Shown piece by piece: positions 31,252-40,414 of a stretch of DNA of 64,000 nt; position 1 is the first letter of the stretch; every line of letters begins with the position of its first letter. The translations under genes and the position numbers were made by a program. Origin of the DNA: Mixta sp031457955 (GTDB lineage: Bacteria > Pseudomonadota > Gammaproteobacteria > Enterobacterales > Enterobacteriaceae); the NCBI RefSeq assembly GCF_031457955.1, contig NZ_JAVDXN010000003.1, forward strand, positions 310,001-374,000, in the 5' to 3' direction. The notes under the pieces were generated by a model. It did no database searches, was not told where the DNA came from, and saw nothing but the letters and a program-made list of their open reading frames with translations.

Positions 31252-33309
31252 GTGATCACCCTGCCCGCTGTTAAACGGCTGCTGCGCTGGACAGCCGCCC
31301 TGCTATTGCTGTGCGCTGGCACGCTACACGCCAGCACCCCGGAAGCCTGGAGAAATGGCGCTTACGCCTATTCCGCCGATAACACGCCGCTCAGCATTAT
31401 TTTGGAAGATTTCACCAACAGCTTCGGCGTGGATATTAATCTCGGCACGCTGCCTGACAGCAATGTCACCGGCCGCCTGCGCGCCGTCAGCCCGGAAGCC
31501 TTTCTTAACCGGCTGGCGCTGGAGTATCGCTTTCAGTGGTTTGTTTATAACAACACGCTTTACGTCAGTCCGCTGGCGGCGCAGACCTCGCGTCGGCTGG
31601 AAATTTCGCCCGATGCCGCGCCCGATATCAAACAGGCGCTGAAAGGCGTCGGCCTGCTGGAGCCGCGCTTTGGCTGGGGCGAACTGCCTGACGAAGGCGT
31701 GGTGCTGGTCACCGGCCCGCCGGAGTATGTCAATCTGATCGCCGATTTCGCCAAAAAGTCAGATACGCCGAAAGAAGATAAAGAACCCAAAGAGATGATG
31801 GCGTTTCCGCTGAAATATGCCTCGGTCGCCGATCGTAATATTCGCTATCGCGATCAAACGCTGCTGGTGCCGGGCGTGGCAACCATGCTCAATGAACTGC
31901 TGGGTCAAAGCGGCGGCGACAGCGCCAAAGGCATGAGCAGCGGTCAGGGCGGCGAGGACGGCATGGAGCAGATGCGTATGGAATCGCAGGGCATTCTTAA
32001 TCAGCTGGTGGGCCGCGGTTCACATGGTAATAGCCATTCCGACGGCGGCGCGCCTGCAAACGTGATGGCCGGGCGCGTCTCTGCCGATGTACGCAACAAT
32101 GCCCTGCTGGTACGTGACGATCCGAAATATCGCAGTGCCTATCAGTCGTTGATTGCCACCATCGATGTGCCGCAGAAGCTGATTGAAATCGATGCGCTGA
32201 TTGTGGATATCGACCGCAGCGAGCTGGCGCGTCTTTCCACCAGCTGGGCCGGTCAGTTTGGCAACGTCACCGGCGGTTCTACGCTGTTTTCCGGCCCCAG
32301 CACGCTGTTTGTCACCGATTTCCGGCGCTTCTTCGCCGATATTCAGGCGCTGGAAGGCGAAGGCACCGCCTCGATTATCGCCAATCCTTCAATCATGACG
32401 CTGGAAAACCAACCGGCGGTGATCGATTTCAGCGATACCGCGTTTATTCGCGCCATTGGCGAGCGGGTCGCGGATATTCAGGCGGTTACCGCCGGTACCA
32501 GCCTGCGCGTGACGCCGCGCGCGATCGGCAGCGTCAAATCGTCGGTACAGCTGATTGTGGATGTCGAGGATGGCAAGCTGGATAAGAACGATGATGGCGA
32601 AGCCGAAGGCACCAGCAACGGCGTGATCAGTACCCAGGCGCTGGTGCAGGAGCGGCGTTCGCTGGTGATGGGCGGTTTCCATACCAAGCAGAGCGGCGAT
32701 CGCGAACGGCGTATTCCGATCCTCGGCAGCATTCCGTTGATCGGCAAACTCTTTACCTCAACCCAACATGAAACCTCGCAGCGCGAGCGGCTGTTTATCA
32801 TCACGCCGCATCTGGTGGGCGATCAGGTTGATCCTTCGCGCTATATCGCTGAGGAAAACCGCAGCCAGCTGAATGATGCGATGGGCGACGTCAATCGCCG
32901 CCACAAATATACCGATATGAAAAGCCTGGTGGAAACGGCGCTGCGCGATTTGGCTGAAAACCGGCTGCCCACCGGCTTTTCTACCGGCGGCAGCGGCCAG
33001 ACGCTGAGCGCGCTGTGCAACTTGCCGGGCGGCCTGTTTAACGACTATCGCCGTCACCAGTGGTATCACAGCAGCTCGGTGCAGCTCACCGTGGGCGTGA
33101 TTACCAATAACAGCAACGTGACGCAGCGCTTTGATGAAGCGACCTGCCGCAGCGATCGTACGCTGGCGGTTGCCGTCTGGCCGCGTTCGCAGCTGCGCCC
33201 TGGGGAATCCGCCGAGGTTTACGTCGCGTTTGAGCCGGGCGCCGTGGCGCGACCGGGCCGCGTTTCGCTGCTCTCTTCCACCACCACCGGCAGCCGCCTG
33301 CTGCGTTAA
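31252..33309 (+). CDS. hrcC: HrcC, T3SS outer-membrane secretin (SctC)
   Basis: From GTG 31252 (AAGGAG upstream) the product has 685 residues. It has a signal peptide (LRWTAALLLLCAGTLHAS), the periplasmic N0/N1 domains (FTNSFGVDINLGTLPDSNVTG; FAKKSDTPKEDKEPKEMMAF), and the secretin core (IEIDALIVDIDRSELARLS; VMGGFHTKQSGDRERRIPIL; IPLIGKLF). The C-terminal 120 residues beyond the core resemble the S-domain of Hrp secretins; HrpT is the probable pilotin. It forms the outer ring. Confidence 0.97.
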   Translation: MITLPAVKRLLRWTAALLLLCAGTLHASTPEAWRNGAYAYSADNTPLSIILEDFTNSFGVDINLGTLPDSNVTGRLRAVSPEAFLNRLALEYRFQWFVYNNTLYVSPLAAQTSRRLEISPDAAPDIKQALKGVGLLEPRFGWGELPDEGVVLVTGPPEYVNLIADFAKKSDTPKEDKEPKEMMAFPLKYASVADRNIRYRDQTLLVPGVATMLNELLGQSGGDSAKGMSSGQGGEDGMEQMRMESQGILNQLVGRGSHGNSHSDGGAPANVMAGRVSADVRNNALLVRDDPKYRSAYQSLIATIDVPQKLIEIDALIVDIDRSELARLSTSWAGQFGNVTGGSTLFSGPSTLFVTDFRRFFADIQALEGEGTASIIANPSIMTLENQPAVIDFSDTAFIRAIGERVADIQAVTAGTSLRVTPRAIGSVKSSVQLIVDVEDGKLDKNDDGEAEGTSNGVISTQALVQERRSLVMGGFHTKQSGDRERRIPILGSIPLIGKLFTSTQHETSQRERLFIITPHLVGDQVDPSRYIAEENRSQLNDAMGDVNRRHKYTDMKSLVETALRDLAENRLPTGFSTGGSGQTLSALCNLPGGLFNDYRRHQWYHSSSVQLTVGVITNNSNVTQRFDEATCRSDRTLAVAVWPRSQLRPGESAEVYVAFEPGAVARPGRVSLLSSTTTGSRLLR

Positions 33310-33317
33310 GGAGCGCT

Positions 33318-33506
33318 ATGTTACAGAAACTGTTTTTTACCGGCCTGCTCGGCCTGCTGCTGAGCGCTTGTGCGCCAAAAGCGCCGTCCGGCTGTCAGGA
33401 TATGCGCTGTCGTCCGCAATCTGACCTGCAACACCTGACGATCTGGTGGCAGCCGGAACTGCGTAACGGCCCTTACGATTACACCCAGGTGCAGGTTCAT
33501 CCCTGA
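33318..33506 (+). CDS. hrpT: HrpT, outer-membrane lipoprotein (secretin pilotin)
   Basis: This 62-residue lipoprotein has the lipobox LLLSAC (Cys18) and further cysteines in SGCQDMRCRPQ. Size, lipobox and position immediately after hrcC are those of HrpT. The next gene in classical hrpC operons, hrpV, is missing; dspE starts 21 bp downstream instead. Confidence 0.9.
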   Translation: MLQKLFFTGLLGLLLSACAPKAPSGCQDMRCRPQSDLQHLTIWWQPELRNGPYDYTQVQVHP

Positions 33507-33527
33507 AAACATGAAAAGGAGTAGTAC

Positions 33528-36500
33528 ATGGCTCTGCCTTCCGTTATCGCCGGTGCCGCAACCGTTGCGCGTACGGTCAGTCATGTTGGCGTACGTAGTG
33601 CGAAACCCGCCGTCACTCAGGGTGCCGCCCGCGCCACCCAACGTAGCAGCGGCAATCTGTTACAGGGCGCCGCGCGTGCCCCCGCTTCGGCAAAACAGCA
33701 GGCGGGCGCGACCTCTTTGCGGCGGCGGCAGTCGCAGCCGGAAGCGCGCCTGAAAACGGAAACGAGCCCGGCGCAGCGGCGGCGTCACTCCACCGGCGAA
33801 AAAGAGGCATTACCCACCGACAACTGGCCACTGAACAAGCCGCCTGCGCGCCGCCACTCGGTTGATGGCGCGCCTGCGGAAACGCCGAGACCCGCCGCGC
33901 CCACGCGTCGTCATACGCTTGATGGCGCGGACGCCGGTACGCAAAAGCCTGTGCTGCCTGAGCGTCGTCACTCTCTCGACAGCGCGCCGTCCAGCGCGCC
34001 AAAACCGGCGGGCCCGGCGCGTCGCCATTCGCTGGATACCTCGCCGCCGCCCGCCGCCAGGCCGCCGCGCCATGAGGGTATCTCTTCAGAATCGCTGACC
34101 GACTGGAGCAGCAATATGCTGCAACTTATCGATATGGTGGCCGAGCGCCACGCCACCAAACTCAGCGCAGATGAAAAAAGCAAACTGGAGACGAAACAGG
34201 CGCAGCGCCAACGGCTGGAGCAGGATTCCGCTGAAGTGCGCCCACCCGCCAGCGCTTCCACGCCGCCAGCTGCTGCCGGTACGCAGGCAGCCAACGGTGC
34301 CGCCCCGCCGCCGCCTCCGCCGGGCGCGCCGGGAACCCAACCTGCTAACGCCGCCCCCTCTCAACCGGCCGCGCCGGGTACGCAGTTAAACAGCCTCTCG
34401 CTTAACGCCGGGCGCCTGCATGTTAACGCTTCGCCCGCGCTTCAGCCGCTGCTGGAGCAGACGCTGGCCAAAGCCGATCAGCGCTATCGCTGGCACGCCA
34501 GCGGCGACGCGCATCAGCATGTGTTACTCGACCATCGCGGACGCTTGCTTAATCTTCAGGATTCGCCGCTGGCCTTTACCGCCGTCGCGCACAGCCAGCC
34601 GGTGGCATCGGACCACCAGCCACGGCTGGATAGCGCCGGTCAACGCGTCGCCCTGCATCACAACGGCGCGCTTACGCATCGCCCGCTGCCGGATCAGGCG
34701 GTTCAGTCGCTGCTTACCGGTATTTACAGCCATCAGGCCGTTAACGGCGCGCAAAGCGAGCATCTGCGCCTGCATGAAAACCGTCTGCATCGCTTTGATG
34801 CTGCCCACCAGCGCTGGGAGCCGATGCACGGCGTTGATGATAAAACCTTCGATAAGCTCAGCCGTCAGGGTAACAATCAGCTGTATGCCATTCAGGGTGA
34901 TAAACGCCTGCACAACCTGAGCCAGCAGCAAAAAAGCCTGATGTTTAACGACAAGATCGCCGCGTTTAGCGCAGGCGCGCAGGGCGAACTGGCGGTGGTG
35001 CTGAAAGATAAAGAGTCTCATGCCCAGCAGCTGCAATTGATGAGCGGCATTAACGCGCCCGACTGGCAAAGCCCGACGCTGAAAATGAAGCAGAGCGTTA
35101 ACGGCCAGTCAGGCGATTTCCATCTCGGCGGCATCGCGCTGCATGACAACCAGATCCTCGCCATCGATCCCCATGGCAAACTGTTTAGCGCCGCGCGTCC
35201 CGGCAACGATGCCCGCGAGGTGAACTTTACCCAAGACAGCCGCAACCAGGCGATTGTTAACGCCTTTGGCGAAGGCGCGCAGATTACCGCGCTGCACAGC
35301 AACGGCCAGGGCGAACTGCACGCGGTGGTCAAAGATCGGCTGGATAATGAACACAGCTGCCGCCTCGACAGCCAGGGCGTAACGCCCGGCTGGAACCTGA
35401 GCGAAAGCATGGTGATGGATTATCAAAAAGGGCTGCGGCGCAAAGCGCCGCTGCCGCACGCGGTGGTGGATTCCGGGCGGCTTGGCAAGCTGGCGCTGAT
35501 GGATGGCAAAGTCCATTTTTATGATACGACCGCGCAGCGCTGGGAGCCCACCTCCGAAAAGGCCGACCGCCTTATTCGCGGCAACGACGGCTTACCCTTG
35601 AAGATTGAAGGCGGTGAAGTCAAGCCGCTGAAAATCAATCAGGCGGGCAATAAAACCTCGCATAACAACAACCTGTTCCAGCTGACGCAGGTTAAAAACA
35701 GCATCAAAGCGGATCTGGCGCTGCACGGTCTCGGCAAAGAGAGTAAAACGCAGGCTGTCGCCTCGCTGGGTAATGGTCGGCTGCTGGCGCTGGACGAGAG
35801 CGGCGAGATGCGCCTGCATCACATCGCCTCGGGAATACGCCGCGATCGCCAGGCGCCGCAGAGCATTACCAAAGCGGGTCTGCCCGCCACGCAGGGATTA
35901 ACCGGCGAAGCGGCGAAACAGGCGCAGCTCAAAGATATGGCGGTAAACGAACATAACAAACTGTTTGGCCTGAGCGGCGGCGGCGCGTTGTTTATGCTGG
36001 ATGACAAAGACTGGCAGGGCAACAACGGCGGCGGCTGGCAGCCGATTACGCATCTGCCCGCCAGCCTCGGCACCCTTGCCAGCCTGCATACCGATGGGCA
36101 GGGCCGCCTGATGGTGGCAGATAATGAGGGCAACGCCGCCCGGCTGGAGGCAGGCAGCTGGCAACCAATAGATAAACAGCAGGCGCTGGAGACGCAGCAA
36201 AATAACCGCTCCGCCAGAACCTTTGACCGGCTGGGCGAGGCCGGTAAATCGGGCCGCATTCCCGGAACGAATGTCACTTATAAACGCGAAATCGATCTGT
36301 TCGGCAGCAGCGGCAGCGACACCTCGAAGGTCAATAGCCCGTTCAAAAAGCGCATGGAGGCGTTTGTGCTGCGCACCTCCGGCGGCGGCTGGCCACGACC
36401 GATGAAAAATCTCGGCAATGAAGTTAAGCATCGCCTGCAGGGACGTGAAGGGCTTAGCAGCCTGTATCAGGCGCAAAATGATATCGCCATGAAGATCACC

Positions 36501-38978
36501 GCGCAGCATACTTCGTTGCCTCAGCCACAGACGGCGCTGGAGCAGCGCCTGGATCGGCTGAATATCAAAAACCAGGATGCGGCGCTGCATCAGGAGATCA
36601 CCGATTTTGCGGAAGAGCTGGGCCATAGTCTGATGCTGCAAAGTCGGGCGGTTGGGCAACATTACGGCGTGCTGGATGATAAAAATCAGCTCAATACCGA
36701 TGCGAAGAAGTTAAAGAATACCCATAACGGCCATCTGAATAGCGCGCGCAACCGCGATACCAGAATGGTCAGCACCCTACAGCGGCTGATCAAAAACAAC
36801 CCATCGGCCCATACCGCACCGGCGTTGCAGGTGATTAACGGTATGCAAATGAATCATTTAACTATCGATCATCTCAAGCACAACACCGATAAACCGGTAC
36901 GCGACAGCAGCGACGAGCTGGGACTGGTGAAGTCACGCCTGTTTCTGGATGCCATGACCCAACAGGATCTGCACAGCGCGCTGAACATTTACCAGCGCAG
37001 CCTGCAAATGGGCGACGATCCGGCAACGGCGCGCGCGGCGCTGCAAACGCGTATCCGTGAACTGCGCGATCAAAAATGGAGCGGCGATCCGGTGAAAAAA
37101 CTCACCGATCAGGGCTTTGCTAATTTGCATCAGGTGGAGGCGAATTATGATGCTATCAAGAAGATGACCAACGCCTTCGCCAAACCGCATCACGGCCTGA
37201 ACGTTACCTCGCGCACGGTGTTTAACGCGCCGAGCCAGACCGCGTTAGTGGAAAGCCTGGCGCAAGAGCTGAAGTCATTGAATAACGGCGAGAGCCTGAC
37301 CTTTAACAGCAACTATGGCGCTTTTGCCGCCGCCGCCGTGCTGCCGGGCACCGAGGCGCTGAGCCTGGCCGGTGGACGCGCCAATGCCGATCGCGGCTAC
37401 AGCCTGGCCTTCGCCCGGGGCGAAGATGGGTTAACGGTCACGGTTGGGCGTAACGGCGCAGGCGGTTTCACCCCTTTTACCGGCGTCGGCCACAATATGC
37501 TTACCGGCCACGTTAATCCCGATAATGTGAAGTTCGGTAAGGATGGCAGTCATCGCGCGTCACCGGCGGTCAGGCTGGGCATGGTCGCCTCACTGAATAT
37601 GCAGCGTCAGTCGCAAAACAGCGTCACCTTTAGCCTGGCTGACAACGAGCTGAACGCGTTCCTGAACCGCCTGGCCAGCGACCAGATCGATCCACTGGAG
37701 CTGCTGGATAAGGGCAACGAACACAAAGTGAAAAACGGCTCCACCTGGACCGCCAGCCTGGATACCAGCGCCGCCGCGCAGGCCAGTGTCGGCTTGCCGA
37801 TGACCAATAGTAATGAAAAGAATCACGTTGCTCAGACGCGTTTTGGCGGCGGCGTAGCGGCTAACCTTAACATTGCCGCCGCCTCACGGGAGCGCAACAA
37901 TAACGGTAACGCCAGCACCAACAAACAGACCAGCAGCAATAATCGCGTACGCTTTTTCAATCAGGGCGCGGCGGAAGCGCGTTTTATGTCGCCGAGCGGG
38001 ATGGTAAATCGTACTGATCAGGCGCGACAGCCGATTATGGCCGTCACCGGCGCAGGCATGCGTTTTAGTTTTGATAACCGCACCAAACAGGCGTTAAGTC
38101 TGGAACTGACCCAGCCGCACCGTCTGGCGGCGACGCACCTTGATAAGCTAAGCGAGAGCCTGGGCAAAGCCTTTACCGATCGCGATACGGCGAAGTTAAT
38201 CGATTCGCTTAAAGATCCCGCCGCCGACAGCGGCAAAACCGCAAAAACCAGCGATGAAAAGCTGGATGCGCTGCTTAACCATTTTGCTCAGCATGAAGCG
38301 CAGGGCAACGTCACTAATAACGCTCAGTACAGCGCCATCCGTGAGCTGGTGAAGCTGCGCCAGCAGCGGGAAGCGCTTAACCTGCGCGTCCCCCTGCCCG
38401 GCGGCGCAGAGACGCAATCCACCTATAATAACCTTGCCAAAATAGACAGTAACGGGCTGCTGCACTGGATCGGCGATATGTTAAGCCATGAAACGCAGTC
38501 CAATCATGAGCTTAGCAACGCCAACCGTATTCGCGGCATGATGCAGCAGGACGCGCACTTAAGCGGCCTGATCAAACAGATGCAGCTTTCCGCCGATACC
38601 CAGGCGGTGGTCACGCTGGAGCCGAAAGATGATGTGAAAGAGCAGCTTAACGCGGACTGGCTGGCCGGGCGCATCAGCCGTGGCGAGCTGGAAGCGCGCC
38701 TGAGAACGCACAGTAATATGCGCATCAAATCGGTCGCCTTTACCGAAAGCAAGAGCAAAAGCGATGGCGTTTCCACCCCACAGTTTTTGCTGGGCGGCGG
38801 TAGCAACGTCTCTATCGCCAAAAGCCGCAACCTTGGCAAAATCAGTTTCAGCTACGGACGCGATCAGCAAAGCCCGCTTGCTTATACGCTGGAAGGCGAG
38901 CTGGCTAAACGCAGTACCGCTCAGCTGGCGCAGCCGTTGCAGGCCGCGCAGCAGGACGGTCGGGTAGTTAAAAGTTAA
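33528..38978 (+). CDS. dspE: AvrE/DspE-family type III effector with RRHS-repeat N-terminus
   Basis: The product (1816 residues) matches AvrE-family effectors from about residue 290 on: LHVNASPALQPLLEQTLAKA, the beta-propeller-like repeats (ALHDNQILAIDPHGKLFSAA; NKLFGLSGGGALFML), QGREGLSSLYQAQNDIAMKI, QGFANLHQVEANYDAIKKM and SFSYGRDQQSPLAYTLEGEL. These proteins act in the plant cell as water/solute channels and cause water soaking. The C-terminus RVVKS resembles the basic DspE end. Five RRH(S/T) motifs sit at residues 85, 108, 127, 146 and 165, and a Pro-rich linker follows. The RBS is AGGAG. It is cotranscribed with hrcC and hrpT and followed by its chaperone. Confidence 0.95.
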   Translation: MALPSVIAGAATVARTVSHVGVRSAKPAVTQGAARATQRSSGNLLQGAARAPASAKQQAGATSLRRRQSQPEARLKTETSPAQRRRHSTGEKEALPTDNWPLNKPPARRHSVDGAPAETPRPAAPTRRHTLDGADAGTQKPVLPERRHSLDSAPSSAPKPAGPARRHSLDTSPPPAARPPRHEGISSESLTDWSSNMLQLIDMVAERHATKLSADEKSKLETKQAQRQRLEQDSAEVRPPASASTPPAAAGTQAANGAAPPPPPPGAPGTQPANAAPSQPAAPGTQLNSLSLNAGRLHVNASPALQPLLEQTLAKADQRYRWHASGDAHQHVLLDHRGRLLNLQDSPLAFTAVAHSQPVASDHQPRLDSAGQRVALHHNGALTHRPLPDQAVQSLLTGIYSHQAVNGAQSEHLRLHENRLHRFDAAHQRWEPMHGVDDKTFDKLSRQGNNQLYAIQGDKRLHNLSQQQKSLMFNDKIAAFSAGAQGELAVVLKDKESHAQQLQLMSGINAPDWQSPTLKMKQSVNGQSGDFHLGGIALHDNQILAIDPHGKLFSAARPGNDAREVNFTQDSRNQAIVNAFGEGAQITALHSNGQGELHAVVKDRLDNEHSCRLDSQGVTPGWNLSESMVMDYQKGLRRKAPLPHAVVDSGRLGKLALMDGKVHFYDTTAQRWEPTSEKADRLIRGNDGLPLKIEGGEVKPLKINQAGNKTSHNNNLFQLTQVKNSIKADLALHGLGKESKTQAVASLGNGRLLALDESGEMRLHHIASGIRRDRQAPQSITKAGLPATQGLTGEAAKQAQLKDMAVNEHNKLFGLSGGGALFMLDDKDWQGNNGGGWQPITHLPASLGTLASLHTDGQGRLMVADNEGNAARLEAGSWQPIDKQQALETQQNNRSARTFDRLGEAGKSGRIPGTNVTYKREIDLFGSSGSDTSKVNSPFKKRMEAFVLRTSGGGWPRPMKNLGNEVKHRLQGREGLSSLYQAQNDIAMKITAQHTSLPQPQTALEQRLDRLNIKNQDAALHQEITDFAEELGHSLMLQSRAVGQHYGVLDDKNQLNTDAKKLKNTHNGHLNSARNRDTRMVSTLQRLIKNNPSAHTAPALQVINGMQMNHLTIDHLKHNTDKPVRDSSDELGLVKSRLFLDAMTQQDLHSALNIYQRSLQMGDDPATARAALQTRIRELRDQKWSGDPVKKLTDQGFANLHQVEANYDAIKKMTNAFAKPHHGLNVTSRTVFNAPSQTALVESLAQELKSLNNGESLTFNSNYGAFAAAAVLPGTEALSLAGGRANADRGYSLAFARGEDGLTVTVGRNGAGGFTPFTGVGHNMLTGHVNPDNVKFGKDGSHRASPAVRLGMVASLNMQRQSQNSVTFSLADNELNAFLNRLASDQIDPLELLDKGNEHKVKNGSTWTASLDTSAAAQASVGLPMTNSNEKNHVAQTRFGGGVAANLNIAAASRERNNNGNASTNKQTSSNNRVRFFNQGAAEARFMSPSGMVNRTDQARQPIMAVTGAGMRFSFDNRTKQALSLELTQPHRLAATHLDKLSESLGKAFTDRDTAKLIDSLKDPAADSGKTAKTSDEKLDALLNHFAQHEAQGNVTNNAQYSAIRELVKLRQQREALNLRVPLPGGAETQSTYNNLAKIDSNGLLHWIGDMLSHETQSNHELSNANRIRGMMQQDAHLSGLIKQMQLSADTQAVVTLEPKDDVKEQLNADWLAGRISRGELEARLRTHSNMRIKSVAFTESKSKSDGVSTPQFLLGGGSNVSIAKSRNLGKISFSYGRDQQSPLAYTLEGELAKRSTAQLAQPLQAAQQDGRVVKS
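33849..34076 (+). repeat. Four tandem 57-bp repeats encoding 19-residue RRH(S/T)xD units in dspE
   Basis: Unit starts are at 33849, 33906, 33963 and 34020. They read RRHSVDGAPA.., RRHTLDGADA.., RRHSLDSAPS.. and RRHSLDTSPP.., each followed by a Pro-rich tail of constant length (19 residues from one RRH to the next). An isolated RRHSTGE lies upstream at residue 85. The repeats are imperfect at DNA level, so they are under protein-level selection rather than freshly expanded. Confidence 0.93.
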
Positions 38979-38989
38979 CGGAGTCGATA

Positions 38990-39421
38990 ATGGATAGCCT
39001 TTATTTGCAGCGCCTGCTGGAACAGTATGGCCGTACCCTGGATACCGAACTGACGCTGGAAAACGGCGTGTGCGTGTTGCTTGATGCGCAACAGCAGGAG
39101 CTGGTTACCCTGGAGTCGCCGCCGGGCGAAAACCTGCTGCTGCACTGTCAGATTATGTCGCCGCAGGAGATGCGCGACGATCCGGCGCTGTGGCGCGCGC
39201 TGCTGGCGATGAATTTTGAGCTGGATGCAATGCGCGGCTGCTGGCTGGCGCTGGATTCTGAGGTGGCGCTGCGGCTCTGTAGCCAGCAGGCGCTGGAGCA
39301 TCTGGACGCGCCGCGCTTCACGCAGCTGGTGAATAATTTTATCGACCAGGGCCGCCAGGTACGTGAGTTTATGCCTGTGCTGCTGGCGCGACTGGCGGAG
39401 ACAGCGGACGCTGTGGCCTGA
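38990..39421 (+). CDS. dspF: DspF-type effector chaperone (CesT family)
   Basis: The 143-residue acidic protein lies 11 bp after dspE with GGAG before the ATG. The fold signs are those of CesT/DspF chaperones: RLLEQYGRTLDTELTLENGV, QELVTLESPPGENLLLHCQI, ALLAMNFELDAMRGCWLALD. It keeps DspE secretion-competent and stable. It is the last gene of the hrpF operon. Confidence 0.92.
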   Translation: MDSLYLQRLLEQYGRTLDTELTLENGVCVLLDAQQQELVTLESPPGENLLLHCQIMSPQEMRDDPALWRALLAMNFELDAMRGCWLALDSEVALRLCSQQALEHLDAPRFTQLVNNFIDQGRQVREFMPVLLARLAETADAVA

Positions 39422-39452
39422 CTTCGGCGGCAGGAGGCAACGGCATAACATT

Positions 39453-39631
39453 TTATGCCGTTTCTTCAGGTGCCTGCCTGAACAGCGCTTGCGCCATGGC
39501 AGCAATTCTTTTTTCCTGCATCAGCCTGTCGCGCCACGCCTACGGTATACCTGAGTAACCATACAACGCACCGGCAATCTGACCTGCCGTGGCGGCTACG
39601 CTGTCGGCATTGCCATGCTGGCATAAGATCA
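39453..39631 (-). pseudogene. ADP-ribosylglycohydrolase C-terminal relic with in-frame TAG
   Basis: On the minus strand one frame reads LCQHGNADSVAATAGQIAGA, LYGYSGIP, then TAG (39540-39542), then AWRDRLMQEKRIAAMAQALF to a second stop. This matches the C-terminal metal-site region of ADP-ribosylglycohydrolases (GGDADTVAAIAGxxAGAYYG). Only about 60 codons remain and the stop interrupts them, so it is inactive. It abuts the stop of the frameshifted gene at 39629. Confidence 0.7.
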
Positions 39632-40096
39632 TTCTACCGCCAGTTGCCGCAGCGCGTTTTCTCGCGCTTCCCTGATGGATAAAGGTGCACCCTGATCAAA
39701 TATCGTCAGGCTTACGCTGTTTTCCCCGTCAGTAAAAATTTGGGCGGAAGATGAGTCATCTGCGGAGTACCAAAGTTCTCTGGAGAAATCATCCCTTACT
39801 GGATAGTAGCCGAGCGAAGCAAGATAGCGTTTGCGTATCCTGTGTGCCGTAAAATTCAATGGTAGCTGTCCCTGGCGAGAGGCCATCTTGCGCACGGATG
39901 CTAATCATATAGTCGTTAGTAAGTCTTGGTGCCTGCTTGAGCTCATCGGGTGTAAAAAAGTAATACTAAACCACTCCTTTTCCGTATAGTCAGTCTTCAG
40001 CGTCATTAGCTTTATCGCTATAACACTGAAAACAACCGGCAATAAAAGCAGCGGCAAACCCACCGCACAGCCGATATTTTTAAGTTTATCATCCAT
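39629..40096 (-). pseudogene. Frameshifted small membrane-anchored protein (two frame breaks)
   Basis: Three frames make one protein. First comes MDDKLKNIGCAVGLPLLLLP plus a transmembrane helix and DYTEKEWF (40096 leftward). Next is YFFTPDELKQAPRLTNDYM, ISIRAQDGLSPGTATIEFYG in a second frame (from about 39962). Last is RYLASLGYYPVRDDFSRELW to NALRQLAVE in a third (to 39629). The first break is at a short T-rich run near 39955-39963, the second near 39825-39845. A membrane-anchored protein beside an ADP-ribosylglycohydrolase suggests a decayed effector/immunity-type pair; the family itself I do not recognise. Confidence 0.7.
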
Positions 40097-40260
40097 TATT
40101 CAAATTCAGGATTTGGATGTGTGGAAAGCCAGCCAAACGGCGGCGAAGCCTGCATATTCTCAAACTTAACGGCGGTGGTCATCATCTTCTCTAAAGCGAT
40201 ACTGTGACGCTGTCCCAGATTTCTGTGCATCAAGTCAACAACCTTCCAACGATCGCTCAT
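40096..40260 (-). CDS. 54-residue hypothetical protein upstream of the frameshifted gene
   Basis: A frame from ATG 40258-40260 to TAA 40096-40098 encodes MSDRWKVVDLMHRNLGQRHS..., with SPPFGWLSTHPNPEFE at the end. Its stop overlaps the next start (TAATG), the sign of a coupled operon. No helix or signal peptide is present. It appears intact but may itself be the remainder of a longer gene; function unknown. Confidence 0.5.
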   Translation of the reverse strand: MSDRWKVVDLMHRNLGQRHSIALEKMMTTAVKFENMQASPPFGWLSTHPNPEFE

Positions 40261-40414
40261 ATCTTCTCTTCCTGAAATGATAATGAAAGCGGACTTACGC
40301 CAGCAGGCAATAAAGAAGATAAAAAGCGCAGGATTTAATTAGCGGGATGAAATAAAATTTCTTTTGATGCAGATTAATTTTTATCAACTAATAGCAAGTA
40401 GTTAGTCATTATTA

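Noticed and set aside
33450..33530. GGAACT inside hrpT as a private hrp box for dspE
   Set aside because: The following sequence lacks CCACNNA at the right distance.
38975..39505. Minus-strand frame opposite dspF, 176 codons
   Set aside because: Arg/His/Gln-rich shadow of a coding gene, typical of GC-rich antisense frames.
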